NCBI RefSeq assembly: GCF_018607995.1
Contig: NZ_JABBAL010000019.1
Span: 1 to 64,000, forward strand
DNA: 64,000 nucleotides
Direction: 5' to 3'
Origin: Planktotalea sp.
GTDB taxonomy: Bacteria > Pseudomonadota > Alphaproteobacteria > Rhodobacterales > Rhodobacteraceae
The translations under genes were made by a program, and so were the position numbers. Position 1 is the first letter of the stretch. Each line of letters opens with the position of its first letter. Of this stretch, positions 1 through 8,851 are shown piece by piece. The notes under the pieces were generated by a model. It made no database searches. It was not told where the DNA came from and saw only the letters and a list, made by a program, of their open reading frames with translations.

Positions 1-683
1 TGACGATGGCCAATGGCAAGAAATTCTCGACCGGAAACCACCCCGTCGAGATGGGACTGCCTATGCTGCATCTGATGAATGCAGGCTTCGAGATTGATGT
101 AGTCACGCCTACAGGCGGGCCCGTCGCGATCGAGGAATGGGCAATGCCCGCAGACGACGCGGACATCCAAAAACTGTACAGCGAGTTTGCCGACACGTTC
201 CAAAACCCCGGTAGCCTTGCCGTTTTCGCCGCAAACTCCATGACAGACGATGCGCCTTATGCGGCTGTATTCATTCCCGGTGGCCACGGTGCAATGCTGG
301 GATTGCCCGACAATGCCGACCTTGGGAAAGTGCTGCATTGGGCGCATAACACGGGGCTTCACACCCTTGCCTTATGTCACGGTCCGGCCGCGTTTCTGGC
401 TACCAAAAACGACGCAGGTTTCTTGTATGACGGCTATAAGATCACTGTGTTCCCTGATGCAGTAGACAAGCAAACGCCGATCATCGGCTACTTGCCTGGG
501 CCGATGCCATGGTGGGTCTGTGAAAAACTGACAGCGCTTGGCGTGGAGACCATTAACAATAAGGCCGACAACTCGGTCCAGGTTGACCGCCGCCTTGTAA
601 CAGGCGCAAGCCCGCAAGCTGCAAATGATTTCGGCAGACTGGCGGCAACGACGTTGCTAAAACGCACCGACGCGAACTCTTAA
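1..683 (+). CDS. hchA: Hsp31-type DJ-1/PfpI protein deglycase/chaperone, 5' truncated by window edge
   Basis: The reading frame is open to the left edge. The visible N-terminus (NGKKFSTGNHPVE) aligns with an internal stretch of E. coli Hsp31, so the true start lies upstream and the ATG at position 6 is internal. The family's nucleophile elbow is present ([10 protein letters not shown], catalytic Cys), as are VPGGHG-like (FIPGGHGAMLGLP) and FPDAVDKQTP. Hsp31 proteins repair methylglyoxal-glycated proteins and act as holding chaperones in the cytosol. The frnE-like gene follows after 17 bases on the same strand, suggesting a stress operon. A decayed second copy of this pair lies at 22.05-23.03 kb. 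Confidence 0.9.
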   Translation, partial: TMANGKKFSTGNHPVEMGLPMLHLMNAGFEIDVVTPTGGPVAIEEWAMPADDADIQKLYSEFADTFQNPGSLAVFAANSMTDDAPYAAVFIPGGHGAMLGLPDNADLGKVLHWAHNTGLHTLALCHGPAAFLATKNDAGFLYDGYKITVFPDAVDKQTPIIGYLPGPMPWWVCEKLTALGVETINNKADNSVQVDRRLVTGASPQAANDFGRLAATTLLKRTDANS

Positions 684-700
684 AGTAAAAGGCACACATC

Positions 701-1345
701 ATGAACGATACAAAATTCCCGCTGCGTATTGATATTGTCTCGGACGTGATGTGCCCTTGGTGCATCATCGCGTATCGCCAACTTGCGACGGCTTTGGAGG
801 CAAGCGATGTGGATCACGAAATCCACTGGCATCCGTTTGAACTGAACCCGAACATGCCGCCCGAAGGGCAGGACATCGGTGAACATTTGGTCGAGAAATA
901 CGGAACGACGCCGGAACAATCAGCAGCGAACCATGCGATGATGACAGCGCGCGGCAAAGAGCTTGGGTTCGACTTCAACTTTGCCGATGCCTTTCGCGTG
1001 CACAACACGTTCAACACGCATCAGTTGCTGCATTGGGCGAACGAGCAGAGCCGTAAGAACGACCTCAAGCAGGCGCTGTTCACCGCGCATTTCACCCATG
1101 GGCGGAACCTGTCTGATGATACAGTCTTGGTCAAAATCGCAGGGAAAATCGGTCTGGACCGGGTTGAGGGACAAGCCGTTCTTGACGATCAAAGGTTTGC
1201 AGATGCCGTGCGTCAAGAGCAGCAGTTCTGGATTCAGCAGGGGATCAACGGGGTGCCCGCCGTGGTCTTTGATCGGCAGCATCTGTTTACTGGCGCGCAG
1301 GGCGTCGATAACTTCAAAAGTATCCTCGCGCAGCTCACGACCTAG
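701..1345 (+). CDS. DsbA-family (FrnE-like) thiol oxidoreductase
   Basis: A 214-residue protein with an N-terminal CPWC redox motif (Cys18/Cys21) after a short beta strand, a helical insertion, and the cis-proline segment GINGVPAVVF near residue 187. This is the 2-hydroxychromene-2-carboxylate isomerase/FrnE branch of the thioredoxin fold. There is no signal peptide, so a cytoplasmic disulfide or oxidative-stress role is likely. It is probably co-transcribed with hchA upstream. Its stop overlaps the stop of the convergent tetR gene by 4 bases. A pseudogene copy exists at 22384-23026. Confidence 0.88.
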   Translation: MNDTKFPLRIDIVSDVMCPWCIIAYRQLATALEASDVDHEIHWHPFELNPNMPPEGQDIGEHLVEKYGTTPEQSAANHAMMTARGKELGFDFNFADAFRVHNTFNTHQLLHWANEQSRKNDLKQALFTAHFTHGRNLSDDTVLVKIAGKIGLDRVEGQAVLDDQRFADAVRQEQQFWIQQGINGVPAVVFDRQHLFTGAQGVDNFKSILAQLTT

Positions 1346-1974
1346 CGGGCCGTTGCGCCAGCCTTCTCTCCGGCAGCAAGCACTCCCAGCGCTGTTTCAA
1401 GCACGCTTGCAATAGTGTCATTGGCGACACCCTCGCGTTGCATCCACATGGCACTGCCGTGCTGTGCATCAACAAATAGTGCTGCAATGTCGGAGGGAGT
1501 ATCCGCAAATTCACCGCGCGATTTCGCGCGTTCGATCCATGCTTTGTAAGCGCCAAGAAGATCGCGGCGTACCTCATGCAGTTTCTCGCAGGTGGACGGC
1601 CCGAGTTGCTGGGATTGTGCGCGCATCATGACAAACAAACATCCCTGCGGAATGCCAAGGGCCATGTGGTCTTGGGTCATGAAACCGATCAACGCGTCGA
1701 TGGTGTCCGTGGTCGACTGATCTTTCTCAAGAATGTCGATCAAGGGTTGAACCGCAAGACTGTGATACGTGTCGAGCACACTCTTTTTCAGTCCGTCATC
1801 ACTGCCAAACTCCCGATACACCCCGGGCTTGGACGCACCCGTCACACCGCAAATGTCGCTGATTGAGACGTTCGTTGGCCCCTTGGACCAATAGGCCATC
1901 AATGCCGTTTGCAAAACCCGATCTCGGTCCAGCGTTTTTGGACGACCCCGTGCAGAATTAGGTTTTTCGCTCAT
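1342..1974 (-). CDS. TetR/AcrR-family transcriptional regulator
   Basis: About 210 residues. The start was placed at the ATG at 1974 (MSEKPNSARGRPKTL) because the GRPKTLDRD segment immediately precedes the helix-turn-helix, as in related TetR proteins; a longer upstream frame adds a non-conserved leader. The HTH is TNVSISDICGVTGASKPGVY. The C-terminal ligand domain contains QGCLFVMMRA, typical of the YxaF/LmrA-like TetR_C group. It is convergent with the hchA-frnE pair, and the paralogue at 23023-23655 keeps the same arrangement. Control of the thiol/glyoxal stress genes is an inference from context. Confidence 0.88.
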   Translation of the reverse strand: MSEKPNSARGRPKTLDRDRVLQTALMAYWSKGPTNVSISDICGVTGASKPGVYREFGSDDGLKKSVLDTYHSLAVQPLIDILEKDQSTTDTIDALIGFMTQDHMALGIPQGCLFVMMRAQSQQLGPSTCEKLHEVRRDLLGAYKAWIERAKSRGEFADTPSDIAALFVDAQHGSAMWMQREGVANDTIASVLETALGVLAAGEKAGATAR

Positions 1975-2096
1975 TATTGTACTCAAGGGTATTTTATGTG
2001 ACGACGGACACGCTGGACTCATACAGTAAATCCCATCAACCTATGGTGCAACAAAGCTCAGTGGCGCAATCAAATACTTTAGTCTAACATTACCTT

Positions 2097-2363
2097 ATGA
2101 GTAAATTTATAAAAAAATTGTTTTTTCCGAATAGCTATATTGGAGACTTTGGTCTTTGTCTCTTTCTTGCTCTGCTCATTTACATTGTCGGCTTCTTATT
2201 TGTGTTTCTTAGTGAGATTAGCTCTAGCGTCACTGGGGCTGGCATATTTACAGTTTATTATGTTGTTTTATTTCCGGTTTTTTTAATACCTGCAGCATTT
2301 CTATTTTTTATTTTCTTAGCTACCATTCGCTTTCTTAAAAAGAAGAAAAGCAGTTCCAATTAA
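2097..2363 (+). CDS. Small AT-rich membrane protein, unrecognised
   Basis: An 88-residue ORF with two hydrophobic segments (about residues 16-40 and 48-78), a basic start (MSKFIKKLFF) and a lysine-rich end. Base composition is clearly richer in A/T than its neighbours, and no good ribosome binding site is visible before the ATG. I do not recognise a family. A real small membrane protein gained by transfer, or a chance ORF in AT-rich DNA, are both possible. Confidence 0.4.
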   Translation: MSKFIKKLFFPNSYIGDFGLCLFLALLIYIVGFLFVFLSEISSSVTGAGIFTVYYVVLFPVFLIPAAFLFFIFLATIRFLKKKKSSSN

Positions 2364-2897
2364 TCGTAAGAAATTTTGATCCCGTGCGATCTAAACCGTG
2401 TTTAGAATACTCTATCTAGCCAACCAAGCTATGAGCAAGCGCAGGGCGTTGCAAGACGCCCTCCAACGCCTATCTCTCCCACCGAACAACTGGACATCCA
2501 TTTTTACGCAAAGTCTATGCCGCGCATGCATGCGTAGGCGCGGGTGCGTGTTGTTGGTTTTAGCTTACGCCTTTGAAGTGGTCCGCCTCCATAGTTAAGC
2601 GTGGAGTGATACCAAGCAACGCCATTTGGAGAGACTAGGGTAGACGCGGCAAGAACCTTGTTCGTGTATCGAGGCCAGCGCCGCGATTTCGATCGTCAGA
2701 TAAGGACCTGCGTCGATTACTACAATAGCCAAAGCTAACCTGAGAGCTTGAGCCGTGCAGGGTGGTTCGTAGCCTTGCCGTATGGCTAAAAACATAACTA
2801 TTAGGAAATACGGTTCTGAATATAGAGTGCAATAAAAAAGCGTCATATGCGTCACTAGGAAGCGTTGTGAACCTGACAGCGATAACGTTTCCATATT
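2364..2897. other. Non-coding stretch, origin unclear
   Basis: No ORF here has recognisable family motifs. A short hairpin (AGGGCGT/ACGCCCT) lies at about 2443-2462, and an A/T-variable region follows. The short minus-strand frames around 2600-2890 look like decayed coding sequence, but I could not place them in a family. The segment runs directly into the 119-bp repeat at 2898. Confidence 0.35.
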
Positions 2898-3016
2898 GCG
2901 GATTTGGCCCCGCCTGAGTTATGTTGTGCTTTGTGCATGACGATTAGTGTGTGTGGATACCGTTATTCTAGAGCGGACACTCATACCTGAATCAGCTAAT
3001 GACCGTTGAGAGCCCA
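2898..3016 (+). repeat. Dispersed repeat copy A (left flank of cassette)
   Basis: This 119-base stretch aligns without gaps to 8568-8686 (constant offset of 5670), about 80% identical by eye. The best-conserved part is TTATTCTAGAGCGGA and CCGTTGAGAGCCCA. It is in direct orientation relative to copy B and flanks the chimera/reductase/SDR cassette. Confidence 0.75.
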
Positions 3017-3110
3017 TGTCGACAGATTTTGCGGCAGTCACTAACGTCCTCGGTGTGGAATTCCGGTTTGAATACTCATCGAAACTATCCGGTAGCTATC
3101 ACTGCTCTCT

Positions 3111-4409
3111 TTACTCGTAGACAGCTACGGGATCACCTAGACTCTTGAAATCAGGCTCGACACCAAGTCCGGGAGTGTTGTGGCAATACAACCGACCATC
3201 GGATGTCGGCGGCGCTGGTGAACCCGTCGATTCCTTATTGTACGCATGCAAGTCGGTCGTGTTGAACAAAAGTTCCGCAGTAGTGGACGCTGCAAAATGT
3301 GCTACCGCCGCAGATATTATCTCGCCACCCATCATGCATTCGGTGACGACCTTTACGCCTTGATCCACGAAAATATAGCGTATTCTGCGGGCCTTTGTCA
3401 GCCCACCGATGCGAGCAATCTTCACGCAGGCAACGTTGGCAGCCCGGTCTCGAGTTATCCGCTCAGCAATGAACTGATCGGTCACGAGTTCGTCAAGCTT
3501 CATAGATAAGTTCGTGTTTGCACGCACATGCAGACGGTCTTCGTAAGTAAAGCACGGTTGTTCAATCATGACGTCTAGATCATCAATTGCCTGTGCAACT
3601 TTCATTGCTTCCAAAAGCGTCCATCGGCAATTTGCGTCTGCGTAAACTACTTCTCTGGGTTTAGCAGTTTCGGCTGCAAAACGGATGAGTTCGATATCTT
3701 TTTCTGGTTGGATACCCACCCTGAGCTCGAGGTATTTGCAGCCAGCGGCTCGGTACTGTTCCATCTCAGTTCGTATCTTGTCGCGCTCTTGCTCAGCCGC
3801 AACGACTATTGTGCGACACTTTTTTTGCTCGATCTGTGAGAAAAGCACGTCACGGTCTAAACTGATTGCCTTTGGTGCGGATTGGTTCGAAATAGGTTGA
3901 CCTTGAGCATTAAAGAAAGTTCCGAATAGCTCAACGATAGCGCCAAACTCAAGTAACGAGCCAACTTGCGTGGCGCTCACCAAACCGTCGTCGATGAGCC
4001 CAGATTTGGCAGAGACTTTCTGAAGGCTCGTAACCATCAATTCTGATTTGGCCGCGCTTTCGAGGAGTTGTTTAATCGGTCTGAGCGCGGGGAATTCGAC
4101 GGCTTGGGTTGATGTCGACGGCATAAAGGGTGCTGGTATTTGATGCGCGCGCGCGCCGGTCCGTCTTTCGATTAAGGTCAATGCCTCAAGGGCCGATGAT
4201 TGCAGATCTTGTGATAGACACCCTGTCGCTGGATAGATTGCTAATTCAGGTTGTGGAACGAGAGGCATGGCTTCAATAGCTGCCCGCAGGGCGCTGCCGG
4301 TTCCGATGGTGACCGACTTCACATGGGGTTGCATCAGGTGCTGGGCAAGTAGTTGCCCGGCCGCTTGGCCGACCGACGCAAGGTGAAGCGCGGCGTTGTC
4401 TTCCTGCAC
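3111..4409 (-). pseudogene. Chimeric ORF: SorC-type sugar-binding domain fused to enolase-superfamily barrel
   Basis: One uninterrupted 432-codon frame joins two unrelated halves. Residues about 10-205 match the effector domain of SorC-family regulators: GQAAGQLLAQHL, TIGTGSALRAAIEAMP, LEFGAIVELFGTFFNAQGQPI. From about residue 212 it matches the C-terminal barrel of mandelate racemase/muconate-lactonizing enzymes: metal ligands DANCRW, MIEQP and KLDEL, catalytic-type VKIARIGG, and end motif NTPGLGVEPD. Missing are the SorC helix-turn-helix, the last SorC strands, the enolase capping domain and a normal KxK (here LELR). It was probably created by an in-frame deletion between neighbouring genes. 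The start is a GTG, and the frame stays open further upstream without an HTH. Function is unlikely to be that of either parent. Confidence 0.7.
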
Positions 4410-4661
4410 GTTAGCCCAAGATGTCCAGCTAGTGATGCAACAGGGGCTGGGTGTGAGGTTAGATTGGCTGCGTGGTGGTGGCGGGAAGCGCCATCTCTAT
4501 TCACGCATCAATTTTAAGTGAAAGCGTGCCGCTGCTCTGGCTGAGTGGCGGCAAATATTGAGAGCATAGATTTTTGATTGCCCTTCAATCTGATGCTTGC
4601 AATCATTAGTCTGACAGCAACCCTAATTCTGTTAAGTGTTCGAAAAACAGAGGCCGATTTT

Positions 4662-7445
4662 ATGACTTCACCCCAGACAGTTGCCGCAGAGATTGTTCGC
4701 GCCATCTCCGAGTTTGCAGATTTGCCTGCCATGTCCGGTCAGGGCAGAACAATAACCTACCGCAGGCTTGGGCAATACGTGTCGAAACTAGGCGCGTATA
4801 TGACGACACAGCAAGTCGTTGGTATTTTTGGCTCACCGGGCGTCGCAATGGGCGCCAGTGCTGTGGCCTGTGTGATCAATGGCCGTCCATTTGTTCACCT
4901 TGATCCCGCGATGCCGCAAATGGTGTTGCATAACATCGTTTCGGAACTTGACGTTAGCCTGATTGTTACCTGTGAAGAAGCCGCGCCCGGTGATTTGCCG
5001 AACAGTTGTGCCACGGTCGATGCCAGCGACCTGTTGAATGATGCGCCAACACCATATGAACCGCTGCGCGCTTGCCCGGTCGCACCGGATGATCCGATCT
5101 ACCTTGTGGCGACATCTGGTACGACAGGTCGACCAAAGTGCATTCCGGTTGCTCAAGACGCGGCCTATCTGTCGTATGAATGGCGCGACGCGTTTACACC
5201 TTATGGCCCTGATATGCGCGTCGGCATCTACATCTTCGCAATTTGGGAGATGTTTCGGCCCCTACGCAAGGGCGCGAGTTTGTGGTTTCCGAGTGCTAGC
5301 ACCTTGTTCGCTCCCGGCAAACTGGCTGATTTTCTGATTACACACGACATTAACGAGATGCTGTTCACGCCATCGTACTACGACACGTTTCTCAATGCGC
5401 TGGATGCAGGCAAGGCAGCGATTCTGCCACTAACACGCGTTGTTCTGAACGGAGAAGTGGTGAGTGATGACCTTATCATTGCCTCATTGGCCAAGTTACC
5501 AAGCGTCGCCGTGTGGAATCTCTATAGTATCTGCGAAACGCACGATGTCTGCATGTCGCAGTTAACGGAACCTGCTGGGGATGCTCCGGCGTCGGTTGGT
5601 ATTCCGATGGATCATCTGCGCGCTGTAATCTTGGATCACGACGACGTGCTTTGCCCGAAGGGGGTGTCAGGGCTGCTGCATTTTGAGGGACCGAGGATGT
5701 TGGGGCCAGGATACGTGAACAGGCCCGAAGAGACCCGCCTAAGATTTCGCAAACTGACAATCGAAGGGCGCGAGACACGGCTTTATGATACTGGTGACCA
5801 GGCGTGGGTGGATGACACCGGTGCACTGCATATAGAGGGGCGTATTGCCCATATGTTGAAGCTGCGCGGTTTTTCGATCCAGACCAAAGAGTTGACGGAT
5901 ACCATGCGTGACAAGCTGTCATTTTCTAGTGCCGCCCCTTGGGTAACCGAGGTCGGCGCACGAGGTCAGAGTCTGGTGTTTTATTTTGCAACAGATGCCG
6001 CGCAAGCGCAGCGCAATGCCGAAAACTGGGCGCTTGTGGCTGGTACCAACGCCATACCAAGCGCACTTGCGGCAGATCTGCGCGCTGTTTTGCCCGCCTA
6101 TTGCGTGCCGTCATTCCTTGTGCAGATGGATGCTCTGCCGCTGCATCCTGTGTCAGGCAAAGCGAATTTGCGCGCCCTGCCGCCGGTGGAGGTGGACACT
6201 CAGGTATCCAACGCTCCAGTGGATGCCGTGATTGCCGCCACCGCCAAGGCTATGTCTTGCGCATCGTCACAGATAGATCCCGCGCTAAGTTTTCACGATC
6301 AAGGGGGGGACTCGCTGATGTGTGTGAACCTGATGCTGGAACTTGAAAAAGTATATGGTCTTCCAATTGACTTTGATCTTGCGATGAATGTACCGCTGCA
6401 CCGGCTTGACCAGCTTATGACCCAAGAAGCTGATGCACCGGCCCCTGCAGAAGACTTCGCACGCCCGGGTATTCTCTTGACTGGAGCGACAGGGTTCTTG
6501 GGGGGGCGCGTCCTTGCTAAAGCGGCACGTGATTTACCGTCCGATGAAGTCATCTATTGTCTTGTAAGGAATAAAAATCGCGGGGCCCGTGACCGGCTGA
6601 CAGATGTGGCGCGGGCGCACGGAGTTGCGCCGGAACGCTATGTCATCGTCCACGGCACGCTGGACGCGTCCTGGTTCGCACTGGGACAAGACGCATATGA
6701 ATCCTTGTCCAGGTCCGTCACAAAGGTTGTTCACTGCGCGGCGATGGTGAACCTCGCCATCGGACGTGAGGAAATGTTGGATTGGTCGGCCCGTGGTATC
6801 CAAACTGTTTTGACCTTTTGTCGTGACGCGGAGGCTGACTTACGGTTTACCTCGTCCAGTGCCGTCTTTCCTGATCGTGGCGGACCATGGCCCGAGGCCC
6901 CTGCAATCGTTTGGCCGGACTGCACAGGCTACGGAGCGGCCAAGATCGCAGCAGAGGTCGCAATACGGACGTCAGGTGTTTCGTCCGCCATCGTGCGTCT
7001 GCCGTCCCTTTATGATCTGGATGCGCCCAACCCACGTGACATCTATGAGATTATCCTTGCCGCGTCATTTTGCGCTGGAAACATGCCGCGATCTTTAGAA
7101 TTTCCAATGACCGAAGTGAACGCCACCGCGGCATTCTTGTTGGGCCCGGTCACCGCACCTGATGCGCCTATTTACAATCTTATAGCCGACAAATGTATAG
7201 TGCCTGACGACGCAAGTGCGCTACCAGCAAAAGATTGGCTGGCAAAGGTTGCGCTTGAGCCGGGGATCGCCAAAGTCATTGCGGATTTCCCCGACACTTT
7301 GCGCGCTGATGCAACCTTTGTGAACATCGCCGCCCGCACTACATGGGAGCGGATCAGCAGCCTTCCGTTCGAAGATATCAGTGATAGTGATGCCTTGTTG
7401 GCTCGCCGCGCAGGTGCCTACCAAAGCGACCCTGCGTTGATCTGA
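4662..7445 (+). CDS. Single-module adenylation-carrier-thioester reductase (CAR/Lys2-like)
   Basis: Start taken at the ATG at 4662, preceded by AGAGG; the longer frame to 4578 lacks a site. It has 927 residues in A-T-R order. Adenylation domain: TSGTTGRPK near 148, NLYSICETHD near 286, YDTGD and LKLRG near 374-400, PVSGK lysine near 497. Carrier domain: GGDSL near 549. Reductase domain: LTGATGFLGG near 602 and YGAAK near 757. Such enzymes activate a carboxylate, tether it to phosphopantetheine and release an aldehyde with NAD(P)H. The A4 motif reads YIFAIWEMF, so the Asp that usually holds an alpha-amino group is Ile; an acid lacking an alpha-amine is inferred. It overlaps the convergent SDR gene by 28 bases. 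Confidence 0.85.
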   Translation: MTSPQTVAAEIVRAISEFADLPAMSGQGRTITYRRLGQYVSKLGAYMTTQQVVGIFGSPGVAMGASAVACVINGRPFVHLDPAMPQMVLHNIVSELDVSLIVTCEEAAPGDLPNSCATVDASDLLNDAPTPYEPLRACPVAPDDPIYLVATSGTTGRPKCIPVAQDAAYLSYEWRDAFTPYGPDMRVGIYIFAIWEMFRPLRKGASLWFPSASTLFAPGKLADFLITHDINEMLFTPSYYDTFLNALDAGKAAILPLTRVVLNGEVVSDDLIIASLAKLPSVAVWNLYSICETHDVCMSQLTEPAGDAPASVGIPMDHLRAVILDHDDVLCPKGVSGLLHFEGPRMLGPGYVNRPEETRLRFRKLTIEGRETRLYDTGDQAWVDDTGALHIEGRIAHMLKLRGFSIQTKELTDTMRDKLSFSSAAPWVTEVGARGQSLVFYFATDAAQAQRNAENWALVAGTNAIPSALAADLRAVLPAYCVPSFLVQMDALPLHPVSGKANLRALPPVEVDTQVSNAPVDAVIAATAKAMSCASSQIDPALSFHDQGGDSLMCVNLMLELEKVYGLPIDFDLAMNVPLHRLDQLMTQEADAPAPAEDFARPGILLTGATGFLGGRVLAKAARDLPSDEVIYCLVRNKNRGARDRLTDVARAHGVAPERYVIVHGTLDASWFALGQDAYESLSRSVTKVVHCAAMVNLAIGREEMLDWSARGIQTVLTFCRDAEADLRFTSSSAVFPDRGGPWPEAPAIVWPDCTGYGAAKIAAEVAIRTSGVSSAIVRLPSLYDLDAPNPRDIYEIILAASFCAGNMPRSLEFPMTEVNATAAFLLGPVTAPDAPIYNLIADKCIVPDDASALPAKDWLAKVALEPGIAKVIADFPDTLRADATFVNIAARTTWERISSLPFEDISDSDALLARRAGAYQSDPALI

Positions 7446-8191
7446 AAATCTTCCATTGTCAAAGCGCGGGCCGCATCACTGGCCAAAAATGCGGCCAACT
7501 CTGCAACTTCGGACGGTTGAACAAGCTGGTTTTGCGGGTTTGATTTGGCGTATTCTGCGCGGACCTGTTCCAAGCTCTGCCCGGTGGACTGCATATCGGC
7601 ATTAATGAACCTTTTGAGCATCTCGGTTTCGACCCACGTTGGACTAATCGACACACATGTAATGCCATGCGGTGCGCCCTCAAGGCTGACACAGCGACCC
7701 AGTCCCAAAAGCCCTGCCTTGGACGCACAGTAGGCCGCGTTGTTGACCATGCCATTGTGCGCAGCAACTGAGGCGATATTGATGATCCGCCCCCAACCAA
7801 CATGTTTCATATGGGGCATTGCAGCGCGGATCATTCGGAATGTTCCGCTAAGGTTTGTATCTATATGATCTTCCCAAATCCGTTCGGAATGATTGATAAC
7901 AGGGGCTTCATCATAGACACCGGCGGCATTGACTAGAATATCGACGCTACCGTGCGCTTCGGCGACGCCTGCGACAAATGCATCGACGCTGGCGCGCGAC
8001 CGCACGTCAAGAACGGATGCATGAATGCGGTTCGCGTCAGTACCAAGTACGTCGCGCACACGGTTGCGATCGGACGCACTACGCGCCCCAACAACGACTG
8101 TCGTTCCGTCGGTCGCCAGCCGACGCGCAGTGGCCAGCCCCATACCCGACAAACCACCTGTAATGATTGCCGTCTTATTGCCTGATGTCAT
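7418..8191 (-). CDS. Short-chain dehydrogenase/reductase (3-hydroxybutyrate dehydrogenase-like)
   Basis: A classical 257-residue SDR: cofactor motif TGGLSGMG near residue 11, NAAGV near 89, and the catalytic Ser (IASVAAHNG) and YCASK pair. The C-terminal NAGSLW resembles the D-3-hydroxybutyrate dehydrogenase branch. Convergent with and overlapping the A-T-R reductase, inside the same repeat-bounded cassette, it could further reduce the aldehyde or supply the acid substrate; that link is inferred. Substrate unknown. Confidence 0.85.
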   Translation of the reverse strand: MTSGNKTAIITGGLSGMGLATARRLATDGTTVVVGARSASDRNRVRDVLGTDANRIHASVLDVRSRASVDAFVAGVAEAHGSVDILVNAAGVYDEAPVINHSERIWEDHIDTNLSGTFRMIRAAMPHMKHVGWGRIINIASVAAHNGMVNNAAYCASKAGLLGLGRCVSLEGAPHGITCVSISPTWVETEMLKRFINADMQSTGQSLEQVRAEYAKSNPQNQLVQPSEVAELAAFLASDAARALTMEDFQINAGSLW

Positions 8192-8290
8192 TCTGAAGTA
8201 CCTTAGTTACGATCTGGGGTTTCTTTCCACTACGTCAAATCTCGCATGGATGCACTGGCAATCGTTACCTAACGTCGACCCGCTTTGTGA

Positions 8291-8321
8291 GCGATCACAC
8301 AAAACATGTGAACGTGATCGC
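8291..8321. promoter_or_regulatory. Inverted repeat upstream of the SDR gene
   Basis: GCGATCAC at 8291-8298 is mirrored by GTGATCGC at 8314-8321, with a 15-base spacer that itself contains ACATGT. It lies about 100 bases upstream of the SDR start, in a 175-base region otherwise without a gene. A regulator site is possible; no protein can be assigned. Confidence 0.35.
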
Positions 8322-8365
8322 ATTCAGATTGGGATCACCAGCTTTTGGTCGCCCTTGGGGCAGAC

Positions 8366-8600
8366 CGCGGATGTTGGTAAACGATCTGATTGGATAACCT
8401 CCCTGGGACCAGGAATGTGGGTTGCCGTTTACATGGGTGTCGCGAGCGCAGGTGAAATTGCACAAAGTTTGATCGATGCATCCCTGGCACAACAAATCGG
8501 GATCGACATCGTCTCGAATGCGTCACCCGAAAGCTTTTTGTACCTGCCAGCGGTGGCGCTGCCTACAGCGGACTTGGCTCTGCCTGCGCTGAGGTCTGCT
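8366..8600 (+). pseudogene. Fragment resembling uroporphyrinogen-III C-methyltransferase C-terminus
   Basis: The frame reading LGPGMWVAVYMGVASAGEIA followed by QSLIDASLAQQIGIDIVSNAS resembles the region of siroheme/cobalamin methyltransferases (SUMT) around the TxVxYMG motif and the following substrate loop. The N-terminal two thirds are absent, and the end runs into repeat copy B. It looks like a truncated, dead remnant. Confidence 0.5.
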
Positions 8601-8686
8601 TTGTCCATGACTATCAGTATGAGTGGAGACTATTATTCTAGAGCGGATATTCATACGTGAAGCAGAGAATGGCCGTTGAGAGCCCA
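8568..8686 (+). repeat. Dispersed repeat copy B (right flank of cassette)
   Basis: Gap-free partner of 2898-3016, same orientation. After the shared block, copy B continues with GCGGCAGTGCTCACTAAGCGG, which copy A retains only in shortened form (GCGGCAGTCACTAACG). Copy A has therefore suffered a deletion just beyond the aligned part. Confidence 0.75.
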
Positions 8687-8851
8687 ATCTGCTTGATGCT
8701 GCAGCTCGCATGTATAGCGGCAGTGCTCACTAAGCGGACATCGAGGAGAAATTCGGTAACGCTCTGTGACCACAGTTCTTGGATTTGGTTTGGAAAGCCG
8801 TGGATTTTTGAACCGACACAATATGGCAAAAAAGATCCGGGAAAAGCACCG

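Noticed and set aside
2398..2598. 66-codon plus-strand ORF
   Set aside because: No motif, no ribosome binding site, overlaps a hairpin and decayed sequence; likely chance.
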